A stretch of DNA of 64,000 bases from an uncultured Alistipes sp. (GCA_900770635.1 CAAGLB010000099.1:62001-126000); one strand, 5' to 3'; counted from the first letter of the stretch, positions 43,089 to 52,474 are shown. Program-made: numbers and translations. The notes: generated by a model from the sequence alone, not told the origin.

Positions 43089-44144
43089 ATGAGATACTAC
43101 ATCGCCATATTTTGCTTAATACTATGCTCCTGCATGAAGTGGGAGTATGGCCTCGAGGAGGAGTTCGACACTTCGGCATCGGGCGAAGGATTGTTCATCT
43201 GCAACGAGGGTAACTTCCAGTATGGCAACGCCACGCTATCCTACTACGATCCGCAGACTAAGAGCATACAGAACGAGGTGTTCTATCGTGCTAACGCCAT
43301 GAAGCTCGGCGACGTATGTCAGTCGATGATCATCCGTGATGGCATAGGCTGGGTGGTGGTCAACAACTCGCACGTGGTGTTTGCCATCGACATAAACACC
43401 TTCAAGGAGGTGGGCCGCATAACAAACCTCACGTCGCCACGCTACATACACTTCATCTCCGACGAGAAGGCCTACATAACGCAGATTTGGGACAACCGCA
43501 TATTTATCGTCAACCCCAAGCGCTACGAGATTACGGGATATATCGAAATTCCCAACATGACCATGGAGTCGGGCTCAACGGAGCAGATGGTGCAATATGG
43601 CAAGTATGTATATGTGAACTGCTGGTCGTATCAGAACCGAATAATAAAAATTGACACCGAGACCGACCAAGTTGTTGATGAGCTGGTAGTTGGCATTCAG
43701 CCCACGTCGCTTGTCATGGACTGCAACAACAAGCTATGGACTGTTACCGATGGCGGCTACGAGGGTTCGCCCTATGGTCACGAAGCACCATCGCTCTATC
43801 GTATTGATGCCGAAACATTTACCATCGAGCAGCAATTCAAGTTTAGCTTTGGCGACTGGCCCTCGGAAGTGCAGCTAAACGGCACAAAAGATAAGATATA
43901 TTGGCTCAACGACGACGTGTGGGAGATGGATGTGACGGCCGACAGAGTGCCTGTACGTCCGTTCCTGCCATACAACGGCACGTTGTACTATGGACTAACG
44001 GTATGTCCTCGCTCGGGCGATGTCTACATTGCCGATGCCATAGACTATGTGCAGCAGGGCATGGTATATCGCTACTCTAAGGACCGAGAACTCATAGACA
44101 GCTTTTATGTGGGCATCATCCCAGGAGCCTTTTGTTGGAAATAA
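43089..44144 (+). CDS. btuG: Surface cobalamin-binding lipoprotein BtuG
   Basis: The 351-residue lipoprotein (lipobox LILCSCMKW) is a YncE/DUF5074-like beta-propeller. Blades show repeated patterns such as GVVNNSHVVFAIDINT (seen as VVVNNSHVVFAI), YITQIWDNRIFIVNP, YVNCWSYQNRIIKID and VYIADAIDYV. In Bacteroides, BtuG sits on top of BtuB and captures B12 with very high affinity. The gene is 12 bases upstream of btuB, and the whole set is under the cobalamin riboswitch. Name given on family, length and context. Confidence 0.88.
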   Translation: MRYYIAIFCLILCSCMKWEYGLEEEFDTSASGEGLFICNEGNFQYGNATLSYYDPQTKSIQNEVFYRANAMKLGDVCQSMIIRDGIGWVVVNNSHVVFAIDINTFKEVGRITNLTSPRYIHFISDEKAYITQIWDNRIFIVNPKRYEITGYIEIPNMTMESGSTEQMVQYGKYVYVNCWSYQNRIIKIDTETDQVVDELVVGIQPTSLVMDCNNKLWTVTDGGYEGSPYGHEAPSLYRIDAETFTIEQQFKFSFGDWPSEVQLNGTKDKIYWLNDDVWEMDVTADRVPVRPFLPYNGTLYYGLTVCPRSGDVYIADAIDYVQQGMVYRYSKDRELIDSFYVGIIPGAFCWK

Positions 44145-44156
44145 CGCCTCGCTACA

Positions 44157-46205
44157 ATGAAGAGATTTTTACTTATATTATACGTTGTGCTGTGTCCCTA
44201 TGTCGTATTAGCTCAGGAGGACACCAAAGATTGGGCAACCAAGGGCATCAACATTCGTGAGGTGGCCGTATATGGCAAGCGACCAATGAAGGAGATTGGC
44301 ACGCAGCAGACAAAGTTCGACACGGTAATACTCAAAGAGAACATAGCCCTGTCGATGGCCGACGTATTGACCTTCAACTCGGCAATCTTTGTTAAGAACT
44401 ATGGCCGTGCCACGCTATCTACAGTTGCCTTTCGTGGCACATCGCCCTCACACACCCAGGTGTCGTGGAACGGCATGAAGATAAACAACCCTATGCTCGG
44501 CATGACCGACTTCTCGATGATTCCCTCCTACTTCATCGACGACGCCTCGCTGCTTCATGGCACATCGTCGGTAAACGAGACGGGTGGTGGCCTCGGTGGC
44601 TCGGTGAAGCTATCGACAAAGCCTGCTCAGGCAGAGGGCTTCGGCGTGCAATATATTCAGGGCATCGGCTCATTTAAGACCTTCGACGAGTTCTTGCGCC
44701 TCACCTATGGCAACAACCATTGGCAAGTATCGACACGTGCCGTATATTCGTCGTCGCCCAACGACTACGAGTATCGCAACCACGACAAAAAAGTGAATGT
44801 CTACGACGAGGAGATGAACATCATAGACCAATACTACCCTATCGAACGTAACCGAAGCGGAGCATACAAAGACCTACACCTGCTGCAAGAGGTGTATTAC
44901 AACACAGGAAATGGCGACAGGTTTGGACTAAATGCCTGGTACATAAACTCAAACCGAGAGCTTGCCATGCTCACCGTTGACCATGGCGACGACACCGACT
45001 TCGAGAACCGCCAACGTGAGCAGACATTCCGAGGTGTAGCATCATGGGACCACATACGAGAAAACTGGAAGATGGGAGCTAAGGGTGGATACATCTACAC
45101 ATGGATGGCCTACGACTACAAGCGTGACTTGGGAAATGGCATCATGGCCCACATGACACGATCACGCTCACGCATCAACACCTTCTACGGCCAGGTAGAT
45201 GGCGAGTACTCCATAGACAAGAAGTGGTTATTCACAGCCAACCTTTCGCTTCATCAGCATATCGTCGAGAGCGAGGATAAGAACATCGTGCGCCAGGATG
45301 GCAACAAGGCTATCGTGGGCTACCGCAAAGGCCGCCCCGAGCTATCGGGCTCGGTGTCGGCAAAGTGGCGACCTATGGAGCGCTTAGGACTCTCTGTTGT
45401 CGTGCGTGAGGAGATGGTGGGCCGAGAGTGGACACCGATAATCCCAGCATTCTTCATTGATGGACTGCTGTCGAAAAAGGGCAACATCGTAGCCAAAGCC
45501 TCGGTGTCACGCAACTTCCGCTTCCCGACGCTCAACGACCTATACTTCTTGCCTGGCGGTAACCCCGACCTTAGGAAGGAGAGTGGCTGGACATACGATG
45601 CGGGCGTGTCGTTTGCTGTGGGCAAGGAGGATGTCTACTCGCTCAGTGGCTCGGCAAACTGGTTCGAGTCGTTCATCAAAGATTGGATTATTTGGCTGCC
45701 CACGCCTAAGGGCTTCTTCTCGCCCGAGAACATCAAAGATGTTCACGCCTACGGCATCGAGCTCAAAGGCGACCTCAACGTGGCCCTCGGCAAGGAGTGG
45801 CAGTTGGGCCTAAACGGCACATTCTCGTGGACACCATCGATAAACGTAGGCGAGCCTCGCACACCCGCCGACAAGTCGGTGGGCAAGCAGCTGCCATACG
45901 TACCCAAGCTGTCGTCGACCGTAACAGGCCGCCTCACGTGGCGCAAGTGGTCGTTCCTCTACAAGTGGTGCTACTACTCGGAGCGATATACCATGTCGTC
46001 GAACGACATATCGCTCACGGGCAAGCTACCACCATACTTCATGTCGAACATATCACTCGAAAAGGTGCTCAGCTTAAAGTGGGCCGACCTATCGCTTAAA
46101 GGCACTATAAACAACCTCTTCAACGAGGAGTATCTATCGGTGCTATCACGCCCAATGCCAGGCATCAACTTCGAGATATTCATCGGCATAACACCGAAGT
46201 GGTAA
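44157..46205 (+). CDS. btuB: TonB-dependent B12 receptor BtuB
   Basis: The 682-residue protein has a signal peptide (LLILYVVLCPYVVLAQ) and a plug domain with ALSMADVLTFNSAIFVKNYG, TVAFRGTSPSHTQVSWNG and GGGLGGSVKLSTKP seen in order (~50-165). A 22-strand-type barrel follows, ending in NLFNEEYLSVLSRPMPG and a terminal FEIFIGITPKW with the aromatic last residue needed for BAM assembly. It moves corrinoids across the outer membrane using TonB energy. The inner-membrane BtuFCD transporter is not in the window. Confidence 0.9.
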   Translation: MKRFLLILYVVLCPYVVLAQEDTKDWATKGINIREVAVYGKRPMKEIGTQQTKFDTVILKENIALSMADVLTFNSAIFVKNYGRATLSTVAFRGTSPSHTQVSWNGMKINNPMLGMTDFSMIPSYFIDDASLLHGTSSVNETGGGLGGSVKLSTKPAQAEGFGVQYIQGIGSFKTFDEFLRLTYGNNHWQVSTRAVYSSSPNDYEYRNHDKKVNVYDEEMNIIDQYYPIERNRSGAYKDLHLLQEVYYNTGNGDRFGLNAWYINSNRELAMLTVDHGDDTDFENRQREQTFRGVASWDHIRENWKMGAKGGYIYTWMAYDYKRDLGNGIMAHMTRSRSRINTFYGQVDGEYSIDKKWLFTANLSLHQHIVESEDKNIVRQDGNKAIVGYRKGRPELSGSVSAKWRPMERLGLSVVVREEMVGREWTPIIPAFFIDGLLSKKGNIVAKASVSRNFRFPTLNDLYFLPGGNPDLRKESGWTYDAGVSFAVGKEDVYSLSGSANWFESFIKDWIIWLPTPKGFFSPENIKDVHAYGIELKGDLNVALGKEWQLGLNGTFSWTPSINVGEPRTPADKSVGKQLPYVPKLSSTVTGRLTWRKWSFLYKWCYYSERYTMSSNDISLTGKLPPYFMSNISLEKVLSLKWADLSLKGTINNLFNEEYLSVLSRPMPGINFEIFIGITPKW

Positions 46206-46247
46206 TTTCTACCTTAGAAAAAATTTGGATAAAAGAGCATAGAACTA

Positions 46248-46278
46248 TTGCTACAATCAATATTTTTTTGTAATTTTG
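46248..46278 (+). promoter_or_regulatory. Promoter of guaB-guaA
   Basis: TTG (46248-46250), 20 bases, TAATTTTG (46271-46278), 31 bases before the guaB start. Confidence 0.6.
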
Positions 46279-46309
46279 TGCGCAACATAAAATTATAAAC
46301 CTGATTGCT

Positions 46310-47785
46310 ATGTCTTTTATCGATGAAAGGGTGTCGACAACAGGTCTCACATTCGATGATGTGTTGCTCGTGCCTGCCTATTCTGAGGTACTTCCTCGTG
46401 AGGTTTCGACTGTAGGTCGCTTCTCTCGCAATATTCAGCTTAACATCCCCATTGTGTCTGCAGCTATGGACACCGTAACCGAAGCTCCTTTGGCTATTGC
46501 CTTGGCTCGTGAGGGCGGTATCGGCGTGGTACACAAGAATATGTCTATCGCAGCTCAGGCTGCTCACGTGCGCCGTGTGAAGCGTGCTGAGAGTGGCATG
46601 ATTTACGATCCTGTGACTATCAAGAAGGACAACACCGTAGGCGATGCTCTCCAGCTTATGCAGGAGAACAAAATCGGCGGTATTCCTGTTGTTGATGACG
46701 AGGGCATGCTTATCGGTATCGTGACCAACCGTGACCTCCGCTTCCAGAGCGACATGAATCGCCTTATCGACGATGTGATGACCAAGGAGAATATCGTGAC
46801 AACTCACGAGACCGACCTTAAGTCTGCTGCCGAGGTACTCCTTGCAAATAAGATCGAGAAGCTTCCTGTTGTTGACAACACTGGCAAGCTCGTAGGTCTT
46901 ATCACCTATCGAGACATCACTAAGCTCAAGGATAATCCTAACGCATGTAAGGACGCTAAGGGTCGCTTGCGTGTAGCTGCGGGTATCGGCATCACGCCAG
47001 ATGCTATGGAGCGTGTTGCAGCACTCGTTGCCGAGGAGGTTGATGCCGTAGTTTTGGACTCAGCACACGGCCACACTAAGGGCGTTGTTGACCTTCTCCG
47101 CAAGATTAAGGCTACATATCCTAACCTCGACGTTGTTGTGGGTAACATCGCAACTGCTGAGGCAGCAAAATATCTTATCGAGAATGGCGCCGACGGTATC
47201 AAGGTAGGTATCGGTCCAGGCTCAATCTGTACTACACGTATCATCGCAGGTGTTGGCGTGCCACAGCTCTCGGCAATATATGACGCATCGACAGAGGCTA
47301 AGAAGGCAGGTGTGCCTATCATCGCTGATGGTGGCTTGCGCTACTCTGGCGACATCGTTAAGGCGTTGGCTGCTGGTGGCAACTGCGTGATGGTCGGCTC
47401 AATGTTCGCAGGAACTGAGGAGTCGCCAGGCGAGACTATCATCTACAACGGCCGTAAGTTCAAGGCTTACCGTGGCATGGGCTCTATCGACGCTATGAAG
47501 GCAGGCTCTGCTGACCGCTACTTCCAGAAGGGCAACGAGATTAACGTGATGAAGCTCGTTCCAGAGGGTATCGTAGGCCGTGTACCATTCAAGGGCAAGC
47601 TCTCTGAGACAGTATATCAGCTTGTAGGCGGTATCCGTGCGGGTATGGGCTACTGCGGTGCTAAGGATATCGACACATTGCAGAATGCTCGCTTCGTGCG
47701 CATCACATCAAGTGGCGTAACAGAGAACCACCCACACGATATTACTATCACTAGCGAGACTCCAAACTATTCACGTGGCGAGTAG
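46310..47785 (+). CDS. guaB: Inosine-5'-monophosphate dehydrogenase
   Basis: The enzyme oxidises IMP to XMP with NAD+, the committed step to guanine nucleotides. The 491 residues comprise the TIM barrel interrupted by two CBS domains (about 95-215: GGIPVVDDEG, KLPVVDNTG). The catalytic loop cysteine lies in GPGSICTTRI (about 305). GGLRYSGDI and the flap-region YRGMGSIDAM are also present. It is followed 29 bases later by guaA, giving the two-step IMP-to-GMP operon. Confidence 0.97.
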   Translation: MSFIDERVSTTGLTFDDVLLVPAYSEVLPREVSTVGRFSRNIQLNIPIVSAAMDTVTEAPLAIALAREGGIGVVHKNMSIAAQAAHVRRVKRAESGMIYDPVTIKKDNTVGDALQLMQENKIGGIPVVDDEGMLIGIVTNRDLRFQSDMNRLIDDVMTKENIVTTHETDLKSAAEVLLANKIEKLPVVDNTGKLVGLITYRDITKLKDNPNACKDAKGRLRVAAGIGITPDAMERVAALVAEEVDAVVLDSAHGHTKGVVDLLRKIKATYPNLDVVVGNIATAEAAKYLIENGADGIKVGIGPGSICTTRIIAGVGVPQLSAIYDASTEAKKAGVPIIADGGLRYSGDIVKALAAGGNCVMVGSMFAGTEESPGETIIYNGRKFKAYRGMGSIDAMKAGSADRYFQKGNEINVMKLVPEGIVGRVPFKGKLSETVYQLVGGIRAGMGYCGAKDIDTLQNARFVRITSSGVTENHPHDITITSETPNYSRGE

Positions 47786-47814
47786 TTTTAGCAGAAAAAT
47801 TTAAGTAACCATAT

Positions 47815-49341
47815 ATGGAGAAAATTCTTATTATAGATTTTGGCTCGCAGTACACGCAGCTCATCGCACGACGCATTCGTGAGATGCAAGTATATTGCGA
47901 GATTCACCCCTTCAACAACCCTCCCGCACTCGACGAGAAGGTGCGAGGTGTGATTCTCTCAGGCTCACCACGCTCGGTGCGTGAGGAGGGAGCCCCACGC
48001 TTCAACCTCGAGGCAATAAAGGGCAAGCTACCATTGCTCGGCGTGTGCTATGGTGCTCAGTATCTTGCCCACTTCTTTGGTGGCAAGGTCGAGGCATCAC
48101 CAAGCCGTGAGTATGGTCGTGCCCAGATGAAGGTTGTTAAGGCTGACGACGAGTTGATGAAGGGCCTTTCACCTGAGTCACAGGTGTGGATGTCGCACGG
48201 CGACACTATCACCACAATTCCTGAGGGCTACGACATCATCGCCTCTACCGAGGATGTAGCATGCGCCGCTTACCGCATCGCTGGCGAGCAGACTTGGGGT
48301 ATTCAGTTCCACCCCGAGGTGTACCACTCTGAGGAGGGCTTCACAATGATCGAAAACTTCGTGAAGGGCATCTGCGGCTGCGCAGGTAGCTGGACACCAG
48401 CAGGATTCGTTGAGAGCACCGTGAAGGAGCTTCGTGAGAAGCTTGGCGACGACAAGGTCGTCCTTGGTCTTTCGGGCGGTGTTGACTCATCTGTTGCAGC
48501 GCTTCTTCTTCACAAGGCTATCGGCAAGAACCTATACTGCATCTTCGTTGACTCGGGCCTTTTGCGCAAGAACGAGTTTGAGGAGGTTATCGAGTCATAT
48601 CGTGGCATGGGCCTTAATGTTAAGGGCGTTGATGCTTCGGAGAAGTTTTTGGGCGACCTTGCAGGTGTTACCGATCCTGAAACCAAGCGTAAGATTATCG
48701 GCCGAGACTTCGTCGAGGTCTTCGAGGCTGAGGCTAAGCAGCTTCAGGGCGTTAAGTGGCTCGGTCAGGGTACTATCTACCCCGACGTTGTTGAGTCAGC
48801 ACAGGTAAACGGCACCGCTGTTGTCATCAAGTCACACCACAACGTGGGCGGTTTGCCAGAGAAGATGGGCTTGAAGGTTGTTGAGCCTTTGCGCCTATTG
48901 TTCAAGGACGAGGTACGCCGTGTAGGCCGCTCTATGGGCATGCCTGAGCACCTTATCGGTCGTCATCCATTCCCAGGCCCAGGCCTCGCTATCCGTATCC
49001 TTGGCGAGATTACTCGTGAGAAGGTCGAGATTTTGCAGAACGTAGATAAGATCTACCTCGACATCTTGCGTGAGACAGGCTGGTACGATAAGATCTGGCA
49101 GGCTGGCGCTATCTTGTTGCCAGTGCAGTCAGTAGGTGTCATGGGCGACGAGCGTACCTATGAGCGTTGCGTGGCATTGCGTGCCGTGCAGTCTACCGAC
49201 GGCATGACCGCCGACTGGGTACACATCCCTTACGAGATCTTGGCACGCTTGTCAAACGAGATTATCAATAAGGTTCGTGGCGTAAACCGCGTAGTCTACG
49301 ACATCTCGTCGAAGCCACCGGCCACAATTGAGTGGGAGTAA
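47815..49341 (+). CDS. guaA: GMP synthase (glutamine-hydrolysing)
   Basis: The enzyme aminates XMP to GMP. The 508 residues hold an N-terminal class I amidotransferase domain (nucleophile Cys in GVCYGAQYLAH, about 81; FHPEVYHSEEG) and the ATP-pyrophosphatase domain with the P-loop GLSGGVDSSVAALL (about 221). The C-terminal dimerisation domain ends in KPPATIEWE. The gene is followed by a strong hairpin terminator with the GTAC core shared by the structured repeats. Confidence 0.97.
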   Translation: MEKILIIDFGSQYTQLIARRIREMQVYCEIHPFNNPPALDEKVRGVILSGSPRSVREEGAPRFNLEAIKGKLPLLGVCYGAQYLAHFFGGKVEASPSREYGRAQMKVVKADDELMKGLSPESQVWMSHGDTITTIPEGYDIIASTEDVACAAYRIAGEQTWGIQFHPEVYHSEEGFTMIENFVKGICGCAGSWTPAGFVESTVKELREKLGDDKVVLGLSGGVDSSVAALLLHKAIGKNLYCIFVDSGLLRKNEFEEVIESYRGMGLNVKGVDASEKFLGDLAGVTDPETKRKIIGRDFVEVFEAEAKQLQGVKWLGQGTIYPDVVESAQVNGTAVVIKSHHNVGGLPEKMGLKVVEPLRLLFKDEVRRVGRSMGMPEHLIGRHPFPGPGLAIRILGEITREKVEILQNVDKIYLDILRETGWYDKIWQAGAILLPVQSVGVMGDERTYERCVALRAVQSTDGMTADWVHIPYEILARLSNEIINKVRGVNRVVYDISSKPPATIEWE

Positions 49342-49386
49342 CTATTTTCGATTTATATAGGGCATCTTTGCTCTGTCCCTAAAAGT

Positions 49387-49430
49387 AAGAGACTCTGGGC
49401 TGTACGCTTTGTACTATCCCCGAGTCTCTT
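49387..49430 (+). terminator. guaA terminator with GTAC core
   Basis: AAGAGACTC (49387-49395) pairs with GAGTCTCTT (49422-49430), and the tip reads GGGCTGTAC-gcttt-GTACTATCCCC. The flank is T-rich (cttttg). The tip is the same as in repeat copies D, E and F, but the stem is different. Confidence 0.85.
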
Positions 49431-49489
49431 CTTTTGTGATAGAACAAATCTGCTCCTCTAAAATCAAAAATTCATCTCGCAAATCATCT

Positions 49490-49537
49490 CATCGTCGGGA
49501 TTTTTGCCGAGCGTTGTATATGCAGCCTTCTAACACG
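49490..49537 (+). repeat. Structured 3'-end repeat, 3' half only (copy B)
   Basis: About 48 bases (catcgtcgggatttttgcc to gccttctaacacg) match the 3' part of copy A, in the same orientation as guaA. The 5' half is absent. The interval 49431-49489 shows no feature. Confidence 0.65.
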
Positions 49538-49583
49538 AAATCCACGCTCGCTATTTAAAATTCTCCTCTGCCGAGGTCAAACC

Positions 49584-50738
49584 CTACTTCTTAAACAACA
49601 TCTGGGCAAACTCGGAAAGATAGATTCGCCAGTTGCGCCACTCATGGCCGCCCGAGCTCTCACGATAGATATAGTTGTAGCCGTGCTTATCAAGCAGGGA
49701 ACGATACTCGACATTCTCGTCGTAGAGGAAGTCGTTGCTGCCGATAGCTATCCAATAGAGTACAGGCTGTTCGGCAAACTGGCGCTCGAGCTTAGGCTCA
49801 AGATTCTCGTATGTAGCGACACCCTCCTGACCTCGAAATATGGCTGCAGAGAACAGACCTACATAGTCGAACATCGAGGGGTACTCCTTAGATATCTGCA
49901 TAGCATGGAAGCCACCCATCGAGAGTCCTGCGATAGCTCGACTCTCACGCTTAGCTACGGTGCGGTAGTGCTCATCGACCCACTCTACCACCGATGGAAA
50001 CATCTTCTCGAACGTGCCATCCATAGATCCAGACATATATGGTCGCCACATGCCCTCCTCAGAGTGGCCTGGCGCTGCCACATGCTTAGTGCAGCCGTTT
50101 GTCATCACAACAATCATAGGCTCGGCCTTGCCCTCAGCAATAAGGTTGTCCATAATCTCCTGAACACGTCCTGTGGCCACCCATGCCTCCTCGTCGCCAC
50201 CCATACCATGAAGCAGGTAGAGCACAGGGTATTTGCGCTTAGACTGCTCATATCCCGCAGGGGTATACACCGTCATGCGACGCTCACGTCCATCGCTCAC
50301 CTTGGCCCACACACGGCTAAGCGTGCCATGCGCAACAGCCTGCGGCGAGTAGAGGGCACCACGCTCGCCCGCAATGATGAAGTAGCTCATAAGCGTGCCT
50401 ACATCACGCATCACGTAGCTCGACGAGGGATCGACAATATCGGCCATGCCATCAATCGAGAAGCGGTAGCAATATAGCTCCGAGGCGAGTGGCTCGGAGT
50501 GATACTCCCACACACCATCGTCGGTGCGAGTCATTGCCACCTGGCCACCATCGACAAAGTCGCATTTGAGCACCACGCTCGCGGCCTGAGGGGCATACAG
50601 TCGTACGACAACAGAGTTATCCGCAAGTATCTCGGGCGATGTAAGGCCCTGTTTCTGCCATAGGTTTTGCTGTGCCGAGAGGGTGTTAATGCCCACAAGC
50701 ATAGCTGCCAACATAAAAAGTGTACGTAGGAAAGTCAT
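49584..50738 (-). CDS. Secreted esterase, carbohydrate esterase family 1-like
   Basis: The 384-residue product has a signal peptide (LAAMLVGINTLSAQ). An N-terminal Ig/CBM48-like domain lies at ~25-120 (VVVRLYAPQAASVVLKCDF). An alpha/beta-hydrolase domain follows, with YPVLYLLHGMGGDEEAW, the nucleophile elbow GLSMGGFHA (Ser about 267), and a late GGHEWRNWR histidine. This layout matches feruloyl/acetyl-xylan esterases attached to xylanases. It probably acts in the periplasm on plant-wall or other acyl-sugar esters; the substrate is unknown. It stands alone and is divergent from the phosphodiesterase gene. Confidence 0.85.
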   Translation of the reverse strand: MTFLRTLFMLAAMLVGINTLSAQQNLWQKQGLTSPEILADNSVVVRLYAPQAASVVLKCDFVDGGQVAMTRTDDGVWEYHSEPLASELYCYRFSIDGMADIVDPSSSYVMRDVGTLMSYFIIAGERGALYSPQAVAHGTLSRVWAKVSDGRERRMTVYTPAGYEQSKRKYPVLYLLHGMGGDEEAWVATGRVQEIMDNLIAEGKAEPMIVVMTNGCTKHVAAPGHSEEGMWRPYMSGSMDGTFEKMFPSVVEWVDEHYRTVAKRESRAIAGLSMGGFHAMQISKEYPSMFDYVGLFSAAIFRGQEGVATYENLEPKLERQFAEQPVLYWIAIGSNDFLYDENVEYRSLLDKHGYNYIYRESSGGHEWRNWRIYLSEFAQMLFKK

Positions 50739-50780
50739 AATATTTTAGGTTTTGTTATAGACAAAGGTACTTATTTTTTG

Positions 50781-50788
50781 TATATTTG
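50781..50788 (+). promoter_or_regulatory. -7 box of the phosphodiesterase gene
   Basis: TATATTTG stands 23 bases before the chosen start (50811), which argues against the earlier in-frame start at 50778. A TTG at the right distance is not seen. Confidence 0.5.
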
Positions 50789-50810
50789 CATAGCAAAAAG
50801 CACAACAATA

Positions 50811-51299
50811 ATGAAAATTGGCATTATTTCTGATACCCACAACACCTTCGACGACTGCCTCAAAGAGTTCTTAGCACCATGCGACGAGATATGGCATGCT
50901 GGCGACTTTGGCTCGTTGGAGCTTGCCGACGAGATTGCCCAGTTCAAGCCCTTGCGTGGCGTATATGGCAACATCGACGGAGGAATAATACGTCGTGTAT
51001 ATAACGAGTTTTCGTTGTTCGAGGTTGAGGGTGTCAAGGTGCTGATGACACATATTGGCGGCTACCCACGCCACTATCAACCAAAGGCACGACAACACAT
51101 CTACACCTCAAAGCCCAAGCTATTTATTGCGGGACACTCACACATATTAAAGGTGATGTATGACAATGTCTACGACCTGCTACATATAAACCCAGGTGCT
51201 GCGGGCAACTACGGCATACACCATGTGCGCACCGCCATACGCCTCGACATAGACAATGGAGAGATCAAAAACCTCGAAATTGGCGAATGGAATAAATAG
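50811..51299 (+). CDS. YfcE/MJ0936-type metallophosphodiesterase
   Basis: The 162-residue cytoplasmic protein has the metallophosphoesterase ligands in order: ISDTHN (D, H at the N-terminus), HAGDFGS, GVYGNID, MTHIGG, and AGHSHILK. Length and motifs agree with the small YfcE family, which cleaves phosphodiesters in vitro; the natural substrate is usually unknown. The following hydrolase gene starts 7 bases after its stop, so both are in one unit. Confidence 0.88.
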   Translation: MKIGIISDTHNTFDDCLKEFLAPCDEIWHAGDFGSLELADEIAQFKPLRGVYGNIDGGIIRRVYNEFSLFEVEGVKVLMTHIGGYPRHYQPKARQHIYTSKPKLFIAGHSHILKVMYDNVYDLLHINPGAAGNYGIHHVRTAIRLDIDNGEIKNLEIGEWNK

Positions 51300-51305
51300 A
51301 ATGTT

Positions 51306-52253
51306 ATGAAGCGATTACTTGCATGTTTGGTGCTCATGCTCAGCAGCTCGCACCTTATGGCACAGGATGTTGAGTGCCAGACATACCACTATGCGACAAC
51401 CGAGGGGCAGAAGCTTATGCTCGACATATACTCGCTTAGCTCTGAGTGCTCCGAGCCACGCCCCTGCATGATCTTTGCCTTTGGCGGAGGCTTTGTCATG
51501 GGCGAACGCAACCACGAGTACTACGCCCGATATTTCGACTCGCTCGCCTCGTCTGGCATCGTCGTAGCGAGCATCGACTACCGCTTAGGAATGAAAAATC
51601 CACCTAAGAATAGCGACATAAAGACGATGATTGGCACTATGCAGCATGCCATAGACATTGCTGTGGAAGATATCTATTCGGCAACGTGCTTTTTGCTACA
51701 AAACAGCGATAAGCTAAACATAGATCCAAACATAGTTATGCTCAGCGGTTCGAGTGCAGGTGCTATTGCCTCGCTGCAAGCCGAGTGGAACAGATGCAAC
51801 GGCGCAGATATCGCCAGTATACTGCCTAACGACTTTAGCTATGCCGCTGTCGTGGCATGCGCAGGTGCTATATTCTCAACAGATGGCAAGCCTAAGTTTA
51901 AGCACGAGCCCGCACCTATGCTCCTCTTTCATGGCACGTCGGACGGCAATGTGCCCTACAACCGCTCGTCGCTCTTTGGCATAGGCTTCTACGGCTCGAA
52001 GTACATCGCCAAGCAACTTGACAAGATGAATGCCCCCTACTGGTTCTACTCGGCAGAGTATGCCGACCATAAGATTGCAGGCCTACCACTATGGTATCAG
52101 TGCGACCTAATACTGCAATTTATCAACGACTATGTTATTGAGGGTAGCCGCATGCAGATTGTAAACGAGGTTGAGTATCTACCACGCGAGCGCCGCCAGA
52201 CGCACTTTAGCGCCAAGGAGTACTTGCAGAATAACTATAAGCGCAGGCAGTAG
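51306..52253 (+). CDS. Secreted alpha/beta hydrolase (carboxylesterase-like)
   Basis: The 315-residue product has a signal peptide (LLACLVLMLSSSHLMAQ) and an alpha/beta-hydrolase core. The oxyanion-hole motif is FAFGGGFVMG, the nucleophile elbow is LSGSSAGAIA (Ser about 158), an acid lies near FHGTSDGNVPYN, and the late histidine is in YADHKIAG. It resembles hormone-sensitive-lipase/carboxylesterase types acting on small esters. It is cotranscribed with the phosphodiesterase gene. Substrate unknown. Confidence 0.8.
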   Translation: MKRLLACLVLMLSSSHLMAQDVECQTYHYATTEGQKLMLDIYSLSSECSEPRPCMIFAFGGGFVMGERNHEYYARYFDSLASSGIVVASIDYRLGMKNPPKNSDIKTMIGTMQHAIDIAVEDIYSATCFLLQNSDKLNIDPNIVMLSGSSAGAIASLQAEWNRCNGADIASILPNDFSYAAVVACAGAIFSTDGKPKFKHEPAPMLLFHGTSDGNVPYNRSSLFGIGFYGSKYIAKQLDKMNAPYWFYSAEYADHKIAGLPLWYQCDLILQFINDYVIEGSRMQIVNEVEYLPRERRQTHFSAKEYLQNNYKRRQ

Positions 52254-52278
52254 AATTTTGCCTTGCAACACCCTATCT

Positions 52279-52338
52279 AAAGTGAAAGGTGAAAGGTGAA
52301 AGGTGAAAGGTGAAAAGTAAGGTGTGCTTCGCACGAGA
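52279..52338. repeat. GTGAAAA-type repeat, copy 3, with neighbouring simple repeats
   Basis: Five gtgaaag(g) units are followed by aaggtgtgcttcgcacgag, as in copies 1 and 2. From 52340 to 52465 further simple repeats follow: gtaaagagtaaagagtaattagtaatt, then tcactgctcactgctcac units (each shown in part). No gene is visible between 52254 and 52741; the rest is filled by the two structured repeats. Confidence 0.7.
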
Positions 52339-52474
52339 CTTATTAGTAAAGAGTAAAGAGTAATTAGTAATTGTTTTTTCGTGGCTACTGCCAACTGCTC
52401 ACTACTAATTTCTCACTGCTCACTGCTCACTACTCTCTACTAATTTCTCACTGCTCACTGCTCAATCAGCGCAC

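Noticed and set aside
49644..50477. 277-codon plus-strand frame
   Set aside because: Antisense to the CE1-like esterase, which has clear catalytic motifs; the shadow has none.
52279..52465. Tandem short repeats considered as a CRISPR array
   Set aside because: Units are only 6-8 bases with no unique spacers between them, and no cas genes are near.
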